From contig NZ_JACVPX010000003.1 of the NCBI RefSeq assembly GCF_018881655.1, forward strand, positions 62,001 to 126,000: a stretch of DNA of 64,000 bases. Direction: 5' to 3'. Source of the DNA: Polynucleobacter sp. Tro8-14-1. Lineage in GTDB: Bacteria > Pseudomonadota > Gammaproteobacteria > Burkholderiales > Burkholderiaceae. The notes beneath the pieces are model-generated. The model ran no database searches and was not told where the DNA came from. It was given only the letters and a program-made list of their open reading frames with translations. Below are positions 57,292-64,000 of the stretch, piece by piece (the first letter of the stretch is position 1; each line of letters opens with the position of its first letter). Both the position numbers and the translations under genes were made by a program.

Positions 57292-58079
57292 GAAAATTTC
57301 CTATCTATTTGAAAACATTCATAAAAATTACTTGAGGTTTGCTTGGCTAGATCTTCAATAGGTACACCTTTAAGATCGGCAATATATTCACCGACCTTAG
57401 ATACCCATGCAGGCTCATTTGTCTTACCTCGATATGGGATGGGTGCTAAATAAGGTGAATCTGTCTCAATGAGCATTCTATCCAAGGGAACCTGTTTACA
57501 GGTTTCTTGGAGTTCTTTAGCGCTTTTGAAGGTCACAATACCCGAAAAAGAGATGAAAAATCCCATTTCCATGGCTGCTTTTGCAACCTCGTAGGATTCA
57601 GTAAAGCAATGCATCACCCCGCCAATTTGTTGGGCACCCTCCTCTTTGAGGATTTTGATAGTGTCCTCAGAGGCGGCCCTTGTGTGGATGATGAGAGGCT
57701 TCTTAGATGCGATGGAGGCTCTGATGTGGGTTCTAAACCGCGCTCGTTGCCACTCCATGGACTCATAACTACGATCTCCCATACGGTAGTAATCAAGTCC
57801 TGTTTCGCCAATTGCAACGATTTTAGGATGCTTTAAAGCCGTCTCAACCAGAAAATCAAAGGTAGGTTCAGGGGTGTCTTCGTAATCAGGGTGAACGCCA
57901 ACAGACGCAAAGAGGTTGTAATGATCTTGCGCCAATTTGAGTACGTTAGGAAAGTCCGGCAAATCAACCGATACACACAAAGCGTGACTTACTTTGGCCG
58001 ACTGCATATTGCCCAATACTTCCGGCAAACGGGATTGAAATTCCGGGAAATCGAGGTGGCAATGGGAGTCTATGAACAT
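57288..58079 (-). CDS. TatD family metal-dependent hydrolase (DNase)
   Basis: TatD-like enzymes are metal-dependent 3'-5' exonucleases. The 263-residue TIM-barrel has the metal motif FIDSHCHLDFPEFQ, the GETGLDYYR block, the HTRAASEDTIK block, the VMHCFTES block and the terminal IETDSPYLAPIPYRGKTNEP. All metal ligands appear present. The neighbour holB matches the E. coli ycfH (tatD-like)-holB arrangement. It starts 31 bases after the holB stop and overlaps the ankyrin gene by four bases. Confidence 0.93.
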   Translation of the reverse strand: MFIDSHCHLDFPEFQSRLPEVLGNMQSAKVSHALCVSVDLPDFPNVLKLAQDHYNLFASVGVHPDYEDTPEPTFDFLVETALKHPKIVAIGETGLDYYRMGDRSYESMEWQRARFRTHIRASIASKKPLIIHTRAASEDTIKILKEEGAQQIGGVMHCFTESYEVAKAAMEMGFFISFSGIVTFKSAKELQETCKQVPLDRMLIETDSPYLAPIPYRGKTNEPAWVSKVGEYIADLKGVPIEDLAKQTSSNFYECFQIDRKFS

Positions 58080-58110
58080 GACTCGTTATTTTAGACTGCC
58101 TGGGTTGATT

Positions 58111-59232
58111 CTATGAGCCAAAAATCTGTTGGTACTGGGAAAGTAATGCCTCTAACTGGATGCGGTTGGCTAGAGGATGATTTTCATGGCGACGAGCCTG
58201 TACCAGAGACTTCCATAGATGCAGCATTCTTTGAACGTTCGCTGCTTTTGAAAGACCCCGAAGCGTTGATATGTGCTTTGGGTAATACCGTGGTGCACCA
58301 CCTTGGGCAACTGACTGCAAATCTGAAACCCAGCGTTGCATGCTTGCCAAAAGAAAGCCATATTGAGCCTTGTATGTCTTCTCAGCCGCATCTAGCCAAT
58401 TCATTCCCGCACCCTGAGCCATCGATTGCAATAAGTAGCGTGATGCCTGAATTGATATCGTAAGCTCATCCTTCTCATCTTTATTGTGCCTTGCGATCAA
58501 AGAGCTCAACACTGAGAATGGCGCCCCGCCCTGCTCATCGTAAATGGTTTCGACATCCCCATCATTTACTTTTAGGCCGTCAATAGTATTCAGTTGTGTT
58601 TTTAGCCAAGCCAATCCTTGCTCACGATCAGGGCGTGGTGCAGTCAGATGTCGGCAGCGAGATCTAATTGTAGGTAAGACGCGATCAACACGATCGGCTA
58701 ACAATATAAAGATGGTGTTGGCTGGAGGTTCTTCTAGAGATTTTAATAAAGTGTTAGCGGAGTCCGTGCGCAACATTTCTAAGGGATAAATCAATATCAC
58801 ACGATTGCCACCGCGATGTGAGCCAATGGAAAGATTTTCTATGGCATGACGGGTTTCTTCAATGGAGATATTTTTCTTCTCCTTTTTTTCGCTTGAATCA
58901 CTGTCATCATCACGTGCCGCTTTACCTCTTTTAGGTGCGTCGTCACCTTCATAATCAGCGTGAGGTAGGAGCTTTCGATGCGTTTCAGGAACTAAAGCAA
59001 TAAAGTCCGGATGGTTGCCCGTATCAAACCAGTGGCAGGCTTCGCATTGATTGCAGGGTTTTATTGCTGCATTTGAATTCTCGCAAAGAAGTGCCTTAGC
59101 AAGTTCAACAGAAAACGAAAACTTACCGATGCCTGACTGGCCGTGCAACAAAATCGCATTGGGGAAGTTGGCAAAATCCAAACTTTCCCATAAAGGCTTA
59201 AGCCAAGGCGCCATCAGATTATCTTGCTTCAC
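58111..59232 (-). CDS. holB: DNA polymerase III delta-prime subunit
   Basis: Delta-prime is part of the clamp loader. The 373-residue protein has the degenerate P-loop LLHGQSGIGKFSF (Phe replaces Ser/Thr, as expected for a non-hydrolysing subunit), a zinc module with cysteines 50, 60, 63 and 66 (PCNQCEACHWF), and the SRC motif TIRSRCRHL. A strongly charged segment at about 95-120 (DDAPKRGKAARDDDSD then SEKKEKKN) is inserted before the ISIEETR strand. It starts at GTG 59232 directly after the tmk stop; ATG 59214 is also in frame. Confidence 0.9.
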   Translation of the reverse strand: MKQDNLMAPWLKPLWESLDFANFPNAILLHGQSGIGKFSFSVELAKALLCENSNAAIKPCNQCEACHWFDTGNHPDFIALVPETHRKLLPHADYEGDDAPKRGKAARDDDSDSSEKKEKKNISIEETRHAIENLSIGSHRGGNRVILIYPLEMLRTDSANTLLKSLEEPPANTIFILLADRVDRVLPTIRSRCRHLTAPRPDREQGLAWLKTQLNTIDGLKVNDGDVETIYDEQGGAPFSVLSSLIARHNKDEKDELTISIQASRYLLQSMAQGAGMNWLDAAEKTYKAQYGFLLASMQRWVSDLQSVAQGGAPRYYPKHISTLRGLSKAANVQRMLHLWKSLVQARRHENHPLANRIQLEALLSQYQQIFGS

Positions 59233-59871
59233 TTAAATCGCAATCTGAATAAGCTTCAGACCATCCCAAATAGCTTCAGGGGTTTTCGTAGCATCAACTA
59301 TATGAAAGCGTGATAAATCATCCTTGGCTCTTCTCAAGTATTCCTGACGAACTCTTTCAAAAAAATCTAGATCCATCTTTTCAAATTTATCTGGGGCACG
59401 AACCTTGGAGCGACGGGCCTCTGCAACCTCTCCAGGTAAGTCAAAAAGGATTGTTAGGTTGGGTTGCAAAAGTGAACCATCGGGGCGACCCTGAACCCAA
59501 CGCTCTAATTCATTTAACTTTGACAAGCTCAAGCCGCGACCACCACCTTGGTAGGCGAAGCTAGCATCTGTAAAGCGATCTGAAATAACAATCTTTCCTG
59601 CCGACAGCGCTGGTTCAATGAGCTGTGCAATATGTTCGCGACGTGCAGCAAACATTAATAAGGCCTCAGTCTCCAAATTCATGGGAGCATCTAAAAGTAG
59701 ATTGCGCAATTGCTCACCCAAACTAGTTCCACCAGGTTCACGTGTCATCACCACCTCTTTATTTGGGTAGCGCTCTTGCATCAAACTTCTAAAGGCGTCA
59801 ACGTGCGTACTCTTTCCTGCGCCGTCAATACCTTCGAAACTAATGAAATATCCGTTTTGTGCTGATGTCAT
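59233..59871 (-). CDS. tmk: Thymidylate kinase
   Basis: Tmk phosphorylates dTMP to dTDP. The 212-residue kinase has the P-loop [19 protein letters not shown], the DR(Y/F) block [18 protein letters not shown], the [13 protein letters not shown] block and a lid with [13 protein letters not shown]. The length is normal. It lies between mltG (12 bases upstream) and holB (no gap), a conserved order. No odd feature is seen. Confidence 0.95.
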   Translation of the reverse strand: MTSAQNGYFISFEGIDGAGKSTHVDAFRSLMQERYPNKEVVMTREPGGTSLGEQLRNLLLDAPMNLETEALLMFAARREHIAQLIEPALSAGKIVISDRFTDASFAYQGGGRGLSLSKLNELERWVQGRPDGSLLQPNLTILFDLPGEVAEARRSKVRAPDKFEKMDLDFFERVRQEYLRRAKDDLSRFHIVDATKTPEAIWDGLKLIQIAI

Positions 59872-59883
59872 AGTTAAATGAAT

Positions 59884-60957
59884 TTAGTTGGCGCCCTTCC
59901 CAGGCGCAATTTTGCGTTGATACCGGTCTACTGCTGACTCATGCTCTTTTAAGCTTTGAGAAAAGTGACTACTGCCATCGCCCTTTGCCACGAAAAATAA
60001 GGCCTCACTTTTAGCAGGATGCGCAGCTGCCAAAATAGACTCTTTACTAGGCATTGCGATGGGGCTAGGAGGTAAACCTTTATGCATATAGGTATTGTAG
60101 GCAGTGTCTTTGCGTAAATCCGCTTTCCGCAAATTTCCATCAAATTTAGGGCCTATTCCGTAGATAACCGCGGGATCCGTTTGGAGAGGCATTCCTTTAT
60201 TGAGACGATTTATAAATACAGCCGAAATCTTATCCCGATCGCTGGAGCGGCCAGTTTCTTTTTCGATGATAGAAGACAGAATTAAGAGTTCATAGGGTGT
60301 TTTTAAGGGAAGCCCAGGCTCCTTTTGCTCCCAAGCCTGGTTTAGCTGCTTTTGCATGGCTTGCGCGGCTCTGCGATAAATATTTAAAGCCGGTTCATCT
60401 GGGTCAAATATATAGGTATCAGGAAGAAAAAGTCCTTCGTCGCTGGGATAGCTAAGATTGAGGGATTGCAACAAGTCCTTATTGCTCATTCCCTTAGTTT
60501 GGTGAATTAGAGCTGCGTGCATATCGATGATGCTCCGCAGTTGCCAAATAGTCATACCCGGAATAATCGCAATACTTTCCCTCACTCGATCGCCGCGTGC
60601 AATTTGCAGCAACACTTTACCGAGACTTCCTCCCACTGGGAGCATATAAGTGCCTGGCTTTAGTTTTGATCCTACGAAAAGACTTCTAGCTCCTACCTGG
60701 ATAGTGAATTTATTGATCGATAAGCCTTGTTCACCCAACTGATCGGCAATGCTAGAAAGGCTGGAATTCGGATTAATCTTCACTTTATAAACAGGTGCGC
60801 TATCGACATTGGGGGTGTTGGGCACCACTGGCAGTAAAAAAATACCGCCATAAATGAGACCTAGGAAGATTGACAGAAGGGCAAACCAATACTTGAGACC
60901 TCGATCTTTTGACTTTTTCTTAATAAATAGAGATCTGCTCTGAATTTTTCTGCTCAT
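59884..60957 (-). CDS. mltG: Endolytic murein transglycosylase MltG
   Basis: MltG cleaves nascent glycan strands and ends their polymerisation. The 357-residue protein has a basic N-terminus, one membrane segment (about 26-45), a LysM-like region (VKINPNSSLSSIADQL), and the YceG catalytic domain with the conserved glutamate in SIIEKETGRSSDRDKISAVFINRLNKGMPLQ (only its core quoted here: ASIIEKETGR-type block) and VIYGIG. It heads the mltG-tmk-holB-tatD operon and is divergent from ygfZ, with 20 bases between starts. Confidence 0.95.
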   Translation of the reverse strand: MSRKIQSRSLFIKKKSKDRGLKYWFALLSIFLGLIYGGIFLLPVVPNTPNVDSAPVYKVKINPNSSLSSIADQLGEQGLSINKFTIQVGARSLFVGSKLKPGTYMLPVGGSLGKVLLQIARGDRVRESIAIIPGMTIWQLRSIIDMHAALIHQTKGMSNKDLLQSLNLSYPSDEGLFLPDTYIFDPDEPALNIYRRAAQAMQKQLNQAWEQKEPGLPLKTPYELLILSSIIEKETGRSSDRDKISAVFINRLNKGMPLQTDPAVIYGIGPKFDGNLRKADLRKDTAYNTYMHKGLPPSPIAMPSKESILAAAHPAKSEALFFVAKGDGSSHFSQSLKEHESAVDRYQRKIAPGKGAN

Positions 60958-60977
60958 CAGGCTATGATAAAAGGGTC

Positions 60978-61985
60978 ATGATAAATACCCCCAAAATTGA
61001 GCAAAACTGGCTAAATAACCCCACTTCCCTGCCCTGCAATTTGCAGCAGTGGGGATTAATCCTGGTTGAGGGCTCAGATGCTGCAAGTTTTTTACAAAAT
61101 CAATTAACAAATTCAGTGTTGGGGCTTAGCCGCACCCTTCCCGGTCAAATGGCCCAAAATTTTTCGGGTGTCCGCCTAGTAGGCTATTGCAGTCCTAAAG
61201 GAAGGTTGCTTGCAAGTGCATGGCTTGGATTATTTCCATCTGGCGAGAATGCCGAAGATCGGTTTGCTTTATTTATTTCAAAAGATATTGCCGCAAGTAC
61301 AGCAAAACGTTTATCCATGTTTGTACTGCGCTCAAAGGTCAAAGTTACCGATGTATCCGAGGATTGGCTTATTTCTGGACTGCATGGTTCTGAGGTGCAG
61401 ATTGTCGAATTTAAGCTTGATCCTAGCGCTATAGCTTTACGTATGCCCAATGTTTTGGCAAACAATCAATCTGTTGCACGTCTTTTGTTTGCAATGCCCG
61501 TTGATAAGCAATCAATTGCACGCGACTCCAATGAAATGCTTCAAGCATGGAATGAGCTTGAGGTCTTAAGTGCCATCCCTAGAATTGTTCAAGCAACACA
61601 GGAGCAATTTGTGCCCCAAATGATTAATTTTGAATCTGTGGCCGGAGTTGATTTTAAAAAAGGGTGTTATCCAGGCCAAGAAATCGTTGCTCGTAGCCAA
61701 TATCGCGGCGCCATCAAGCGTCGACTGCAAATTGCCCATATAGATAGAAGAAGTTCAGATGACAACTTGGCTATGCCGGGCGTTGAACTTTTCCACTCCA
61801 ATGATCCTTCCCAGCCAGCAGGAATGGTGGTTTTATCTGCACACTCTCCAGAGGATAGGGAGCGCATTGACCTTCAGATCGAGTGCAAGTTAGAGGCGCT
61901 TGAAAATGGGGAAATTCATCTTGGTAGCGCTGAAGGACCTGTGTTAAAAATAGATTTATTGCCCTACCCTTTGCTCGAAATTTAA
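60978..61985 (+). CDS. ygfZ: Folate-binding tRNA/Fe-S protein YgfZ (GcvT-like)
   Basis: YgfZ is a tetrahydrofolate-binding protein needed for some Fe-S enzymes (for example MiaB) in E. coli. The 335-residue protein has the GcvT fold and the hallmark KGCYPGQEIVARSQYRG with its cysteine (near residue 230). The N-terminal half starts LILVEGSDAASFLQNQLTN. AAAGGG stands before ATG 60978. It is divergent from mltG and is followed eight bases after its stop by the NRDE gene. Confidence 0.92.
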   Translation: MINTPKIEQNWLNNPTSLPCNLQQWGLILVEGSDAASFLQNQLTNSVLGLSRTLPGQMAQNFSGVRLVGYCSPKGRLLASAWLGLFPSGENAEDRFALFISKDIAASTAKRLSMFVLRSKVKVTDVSEDWLISGLHGSEVQIVEFKLDPSAIALRMPNVLANNQSVARLLFAMPVDKQSIARDSNEMLQAWNELEVLSAIPRIVQATQEQFVPQMINFESVAGVDFKKGCYPGQEIVARSQYRGAIKRRLQIAHIDRRSSDDNLAMPGVELFHSNDPSQPAGMVVLSAHSPEDRERIDLQIECKLEALENGEIHLGSAEGPVLKIDLLPYPLLEI

Positions 61986-61993
61986 TAACCCTT

Positions 61994-62851
61994 ATGTGCC
62001 TTATTCTCTTCGCTTGGAATTCTCACCCAGAATATTCACTGGTGGTAGCAGCGAACCGTGATGAGTTTTATGAGCGCAATACCGATGGCGTTTCATGGTG
62101 GTCTGAACATCCCCATGTTTTAGCAGGTAGAGATCGCGCTGATGTATTGGGTAGTCCTGGCACCTGGCTTGGGTTTACCAAGACCGGAAAATTTGCAGCC
62201 TTAACGAATGTTCGGGCGCCTAGCGAAAAAAATCCCGATTCTAGAACGCGTGGTGAACTGTCTTTGATGTATCTCACCGGCAATGAACGCCCCTCTGAAT
62301 TTATCCAAGGCAATGCAAAACGTTTTCAGCAATACAACGGTTTTAATCTTTTGATGGCGGATTTAAGTGATCCAGCCAATGCCGAAATGCATTGGGTAAG
62401 CAACCGCATGATGATGGGGCAAAGTATTCGCCCACGCAAAGTTTTTCCACAACAGACGTTAGAGCCAGGAGTTTATGGTTTGTCCAATGCCATGCTTGAT
62501 ACCCCGTGGCCCAAAGTAAATCATCGTGTAGCCGCATTTGCTCAGGCTTTGGCTATGGATCAAGGACAACTTAAAAATGCAGATCCATATTTAAAGTTAT
62601 TAGCGGACACCCATCACGCCAGTGATAACGAACTTCCTAACACGGGAGTTAGTCGTGAATGGGAGAAGGCACTATCCCCCGCGTTTATTAAAACTCCTGC
62701 TTATGGAACGCGTTCAAGTACAGTTTTAAGGGTGAGGAAAGACGGCCAGTTTGAGATGGTGGAGCGTCGCTTTGATGCTTCAGGAACTGTAGGCCATGAC
62801 GTTGTTACAGGTGTCCTTAGCTCTGCATCAGATTCAAATTTATCCGTGTAG
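61994..62851 (+). CDS. TANGO2/NRDE family protein
   Basis: The 285-residue protein begins MCLILFAWNSHPEYSLVVAANRDEFYER (the NRDE signature and the conserved second-position cysteine; only the AANRDEFYER core is needed), then shows SPGTWLGFTKTGKFAALTNVR and GLSNAMLDTPWPKV. These are conserved blocks of the TANGO2/NRDE family, a cytosolic Ntn-hydrolase-like group whose bacterial role is not settled. It starts eight bases after ygfZ. A PaaI-type thioesterase gene on the opposite strand ends two bases after this stop. Confidence 0.88.
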   Translation: MCLILFAWNSHPEYSLVVAANRDEFYERNTDGVSWWSEHPHVLAGRDRADVLGSPGTWLGFTKTGKFAALTNVRAPSEKNPDSRTRGELSLMYLTGNERPSEFIQGNAKRFQQYNGFNLLMADLSDPANAEMHWVSNRMMMGQSIRPRKVFPQQTLEPGVYGLSNAMLDTPWPKVNHRVAAFAQALAMDQGQLKNADPYLKLLADTHHASDNELPNTGVSREWEKALSPAFIKTPAYGTRSSTVLRVRKDGQFEMVERRFDASGTVGHDVVTGVLSSASDSNLSV

Positions 62852-62853
62852 CA

Positions 62854-63336
62854 TTATTCAGAGCGACCATCATCGTTTATAACTCGGTCACCATCCGCAT
62901 TGCGAGTTGCTAAGCGCTTCAGGTACTTGAAGGTGCCGGTAGACATGCAGCAAATTTCACCTTGATCGTTATAAAGCTTGGCTTCGCAAAAAGCCATCGT
63001 TGCAGTTCTGCGAACGGTATCAGCCTTAACTCTTAATACACCAGTAGCGGCTTGCATGAAATTATTCTTCATCTCAATGGTTACCACACTACGATCACCA
63101 GGATCTCCAGAACGTGCAGCAACAGCCATAGCTACATCCATTAGCGTTAACAAAACGCCTCCATGTGCTACTTCCCAGGTGTTGTTGTGCTCGGGTTTGA
63201 GGGCTAGCAAAATCTCCCCTTTGCCCATTTCAGCGCTTAAGCAACGAACACCCAAAAGCTTTAAAAAGGGCACATTCAACTCTTCGCCTAAATTAGCTAA
63301 TTGTGCTTGTGGATTCATTTGGACTTGTTTATTCAT
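62854..63336 (-). CDS. PaaI family hotdog thioesterase
   Basis: The 160-residue hotdog-fold protein has the signature VAHGGVLLTLMDVAMAVAA, with the HGG loop and the catalytic aspartate in MDVAMA, followed by TIEMKNNFMQAATG. The family hydrolyses acyl-CoA thioesters, often phenylacetyl-CoA catabolism products. It is convergent with the NRDE gene and 54 bases from the divergent selO start. The substrate is unknown here; no phenylacetate genes are nearby. Confidence 0.9.
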   Translation of the reverse strand: MNKQVQMNPQAQLANLGEELNVPFLKLLGVRCLSAEMGKGEILLALKPEHNNTWEVAHGGVLLTLMDVAMAVAARSGDPGDRSVVTIEMKNNFMQAATGVLRVKADTVRRTATMAFCEAKLYNDQGEICCMSTGTFKYLKRLATRNADGDRVINDDGRSE

Positions 63337-63390
63337 AGATTAATTTTAGAGCCATGCACGTGATTTAGTAATTCCACCTAGAATACCTCT

Positions 63391-64000
63391 ATGGCCTTTA
63401 CTTTAGGCGGCGATGATGCCTGCCAAGCAACCCTCCCCACCCCGATACCCAATCCCTACTGGGTCGCATTTTCACCCTCATCCGCCAATTTGGTGGGTAT
63501 CGACCTGGGCGAAAATAATCTGCCCGTAGATAAAACATGGCTAGAGGTATTGTCTGGGAACGGTTTAAACACAACCAACCATCAATTTCCAAATCCTATA
63601 GCAACAGCCTATAGCGGACATCAATTTGGGGTATGGGCTGGTCAACTAGGTGATGGACGGGCAATATTGTTAGGTGATATTGCTGGACAAGAATTACAGC
63701 TCAAAGGGGCTGGGATGACGCGATTCTCCCGCATGGGTGATGGTCGTGCTGTATTGCGTTCATCTATTAGGGAATTCTTATGCAGCGAGTCAATGCATGC
63801 TTTGGGAATTCCAACTACAAGGGCGCTATCAATTGTTGGCTCAGACATGCCTGTCAGAAGGGAAACTTTAGAGACTGCAGCCGTTTGTGCTCGCTTAGCA
63901 CCAAGCTTTATTCGAGTTGGTCACTTTGAGCATTACGCTTCACTACAAAACCATGCAAGGTTAAAAGAGCTCGCAGATTACCTCATAGAAATACATTACC
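63391..64000 (+). CDS. selO: Protein adenylyltransferase SelO (YdiU), N-terminal part
   Basis: SelO is a pseudokinase-fold enzyme that AMPylates proteins and is linked to oxidative-stress responses. The 203 visible residues contain the family hallmarks [47 protein letters not shown] (only its [12 protein letters not shown] core quoted here), and [11 protein letters not shown]. The consensus TPYSR appears as TRFSR, a modest variant. The reading frame is open at the window end, so the ATP-binding C-terminal parts are not visible. Start ATG 63391; no clear ribosome site. Confidence 0.9.
   Translation, partial: MAFTLGGDDACQATLPTPIPNPYWVAFSPSSANLVGIDLGENNLPVDKTWLEVLSGNGLNTTNHQFPNPIATAYSGHQFGVWAGQLGDGRAILLGDIAGQELQLKGAGMTRFSRMGDGRAVLRSSIREFLCSESMHALGIPTTRALSIVGSDMPVRRETLETAAVCARLAPSFIRVGHFEHYASLQNHARLKELADYLIEIHY

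Overview
The window looks like a chromosomal segment of a free-living betaproteobacterium of the Burkholderiaceae, most likely Polynucleobacter or a close relative. This is inferred from protein resemblance, the moderate-to-low G+C, the polyhydroxyalkanoate (PHA) genes with a PhaR regulator, and Burkholderiales-type gene orders (tig-clpP-clpX-lon, pyrG-kdsA-eno-ftsB, mltG-tmk-holB-tatD). No database search was possible. Coding density is high. I see no insertion sequence, integrase, CRISPR array or rRNA operon, and no gene-free stretch longer than about 300 bases.

Layout. 1-4203: end of a methylmalonyl-CoA mutase chaperone gene, then both propionyl-CoA carboxylase subunits and methylmalonyl-CoA epimerase. 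4236-5991: tsaB, rimI and a divergent gene that resembles the DNA polymerase III psi subunit. 6012-11273: lplT, alr, bamD, rluD and pgeF. 11390-17113: PHA metabolism (phaC, phaB, phaR) with rimO between phaR and a BktB-like thiolase. 17156-22899: serB, mfd, ispD, ispF. 22977-29323: tRNA-Leu, tig, clpP, clpX, lon, tRNA-Val. 29432-37094: a PpiD-like protein without its parvulin domain, tesA, an ABC ATPase, purL and a spermidine-synthase-like gene. 37177-46859: acnB, a small superinfection-immunity-like membrane protein, pyrG-kdsA-eno-ftsB, hslO and gltX. 46938-47251: tRNA-Ala, tRNA-Glu and tRNA-Asp.

47289-51897 is the most accessory-looking part. It holds a fatty acid hydroxylase/sterol desaturase, a carboxylesterase-type hydrolase, a stand-alone KdpD-like membrane domain (DUF4118), an acyl carrier protein, a complete FabF-type ketosynthase, a small membrane protein and an exported two-repeat protein. 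Together they suggest a small uncharacterised acyl-modification locus. 52038-55980: hyi, glxR, a YqiA-like esterase, an HNH endonuclease and a DUF3108 protein. 55983-60957 (minus strand): a K+ channel-like protein, an ankyrin protein, tatD, holB, tmk, mltG. 60978-64000: ygfZ, a TANGO2/NRDE protein, a PaaI-type thioesterase and the start of selO.

The genes together describe carbon storage and propionate handling, protein quality control, envelope assembly, nucleotide synthesis and replication accessory functions. The points most worth a second look are the psi-like protein lacking all uracil-DNA-glycosylase catalytic features, the parvulin-less PpiD, the ketosynthase/ACP locus after the tRNA cluster, and candidate PhaR operators.
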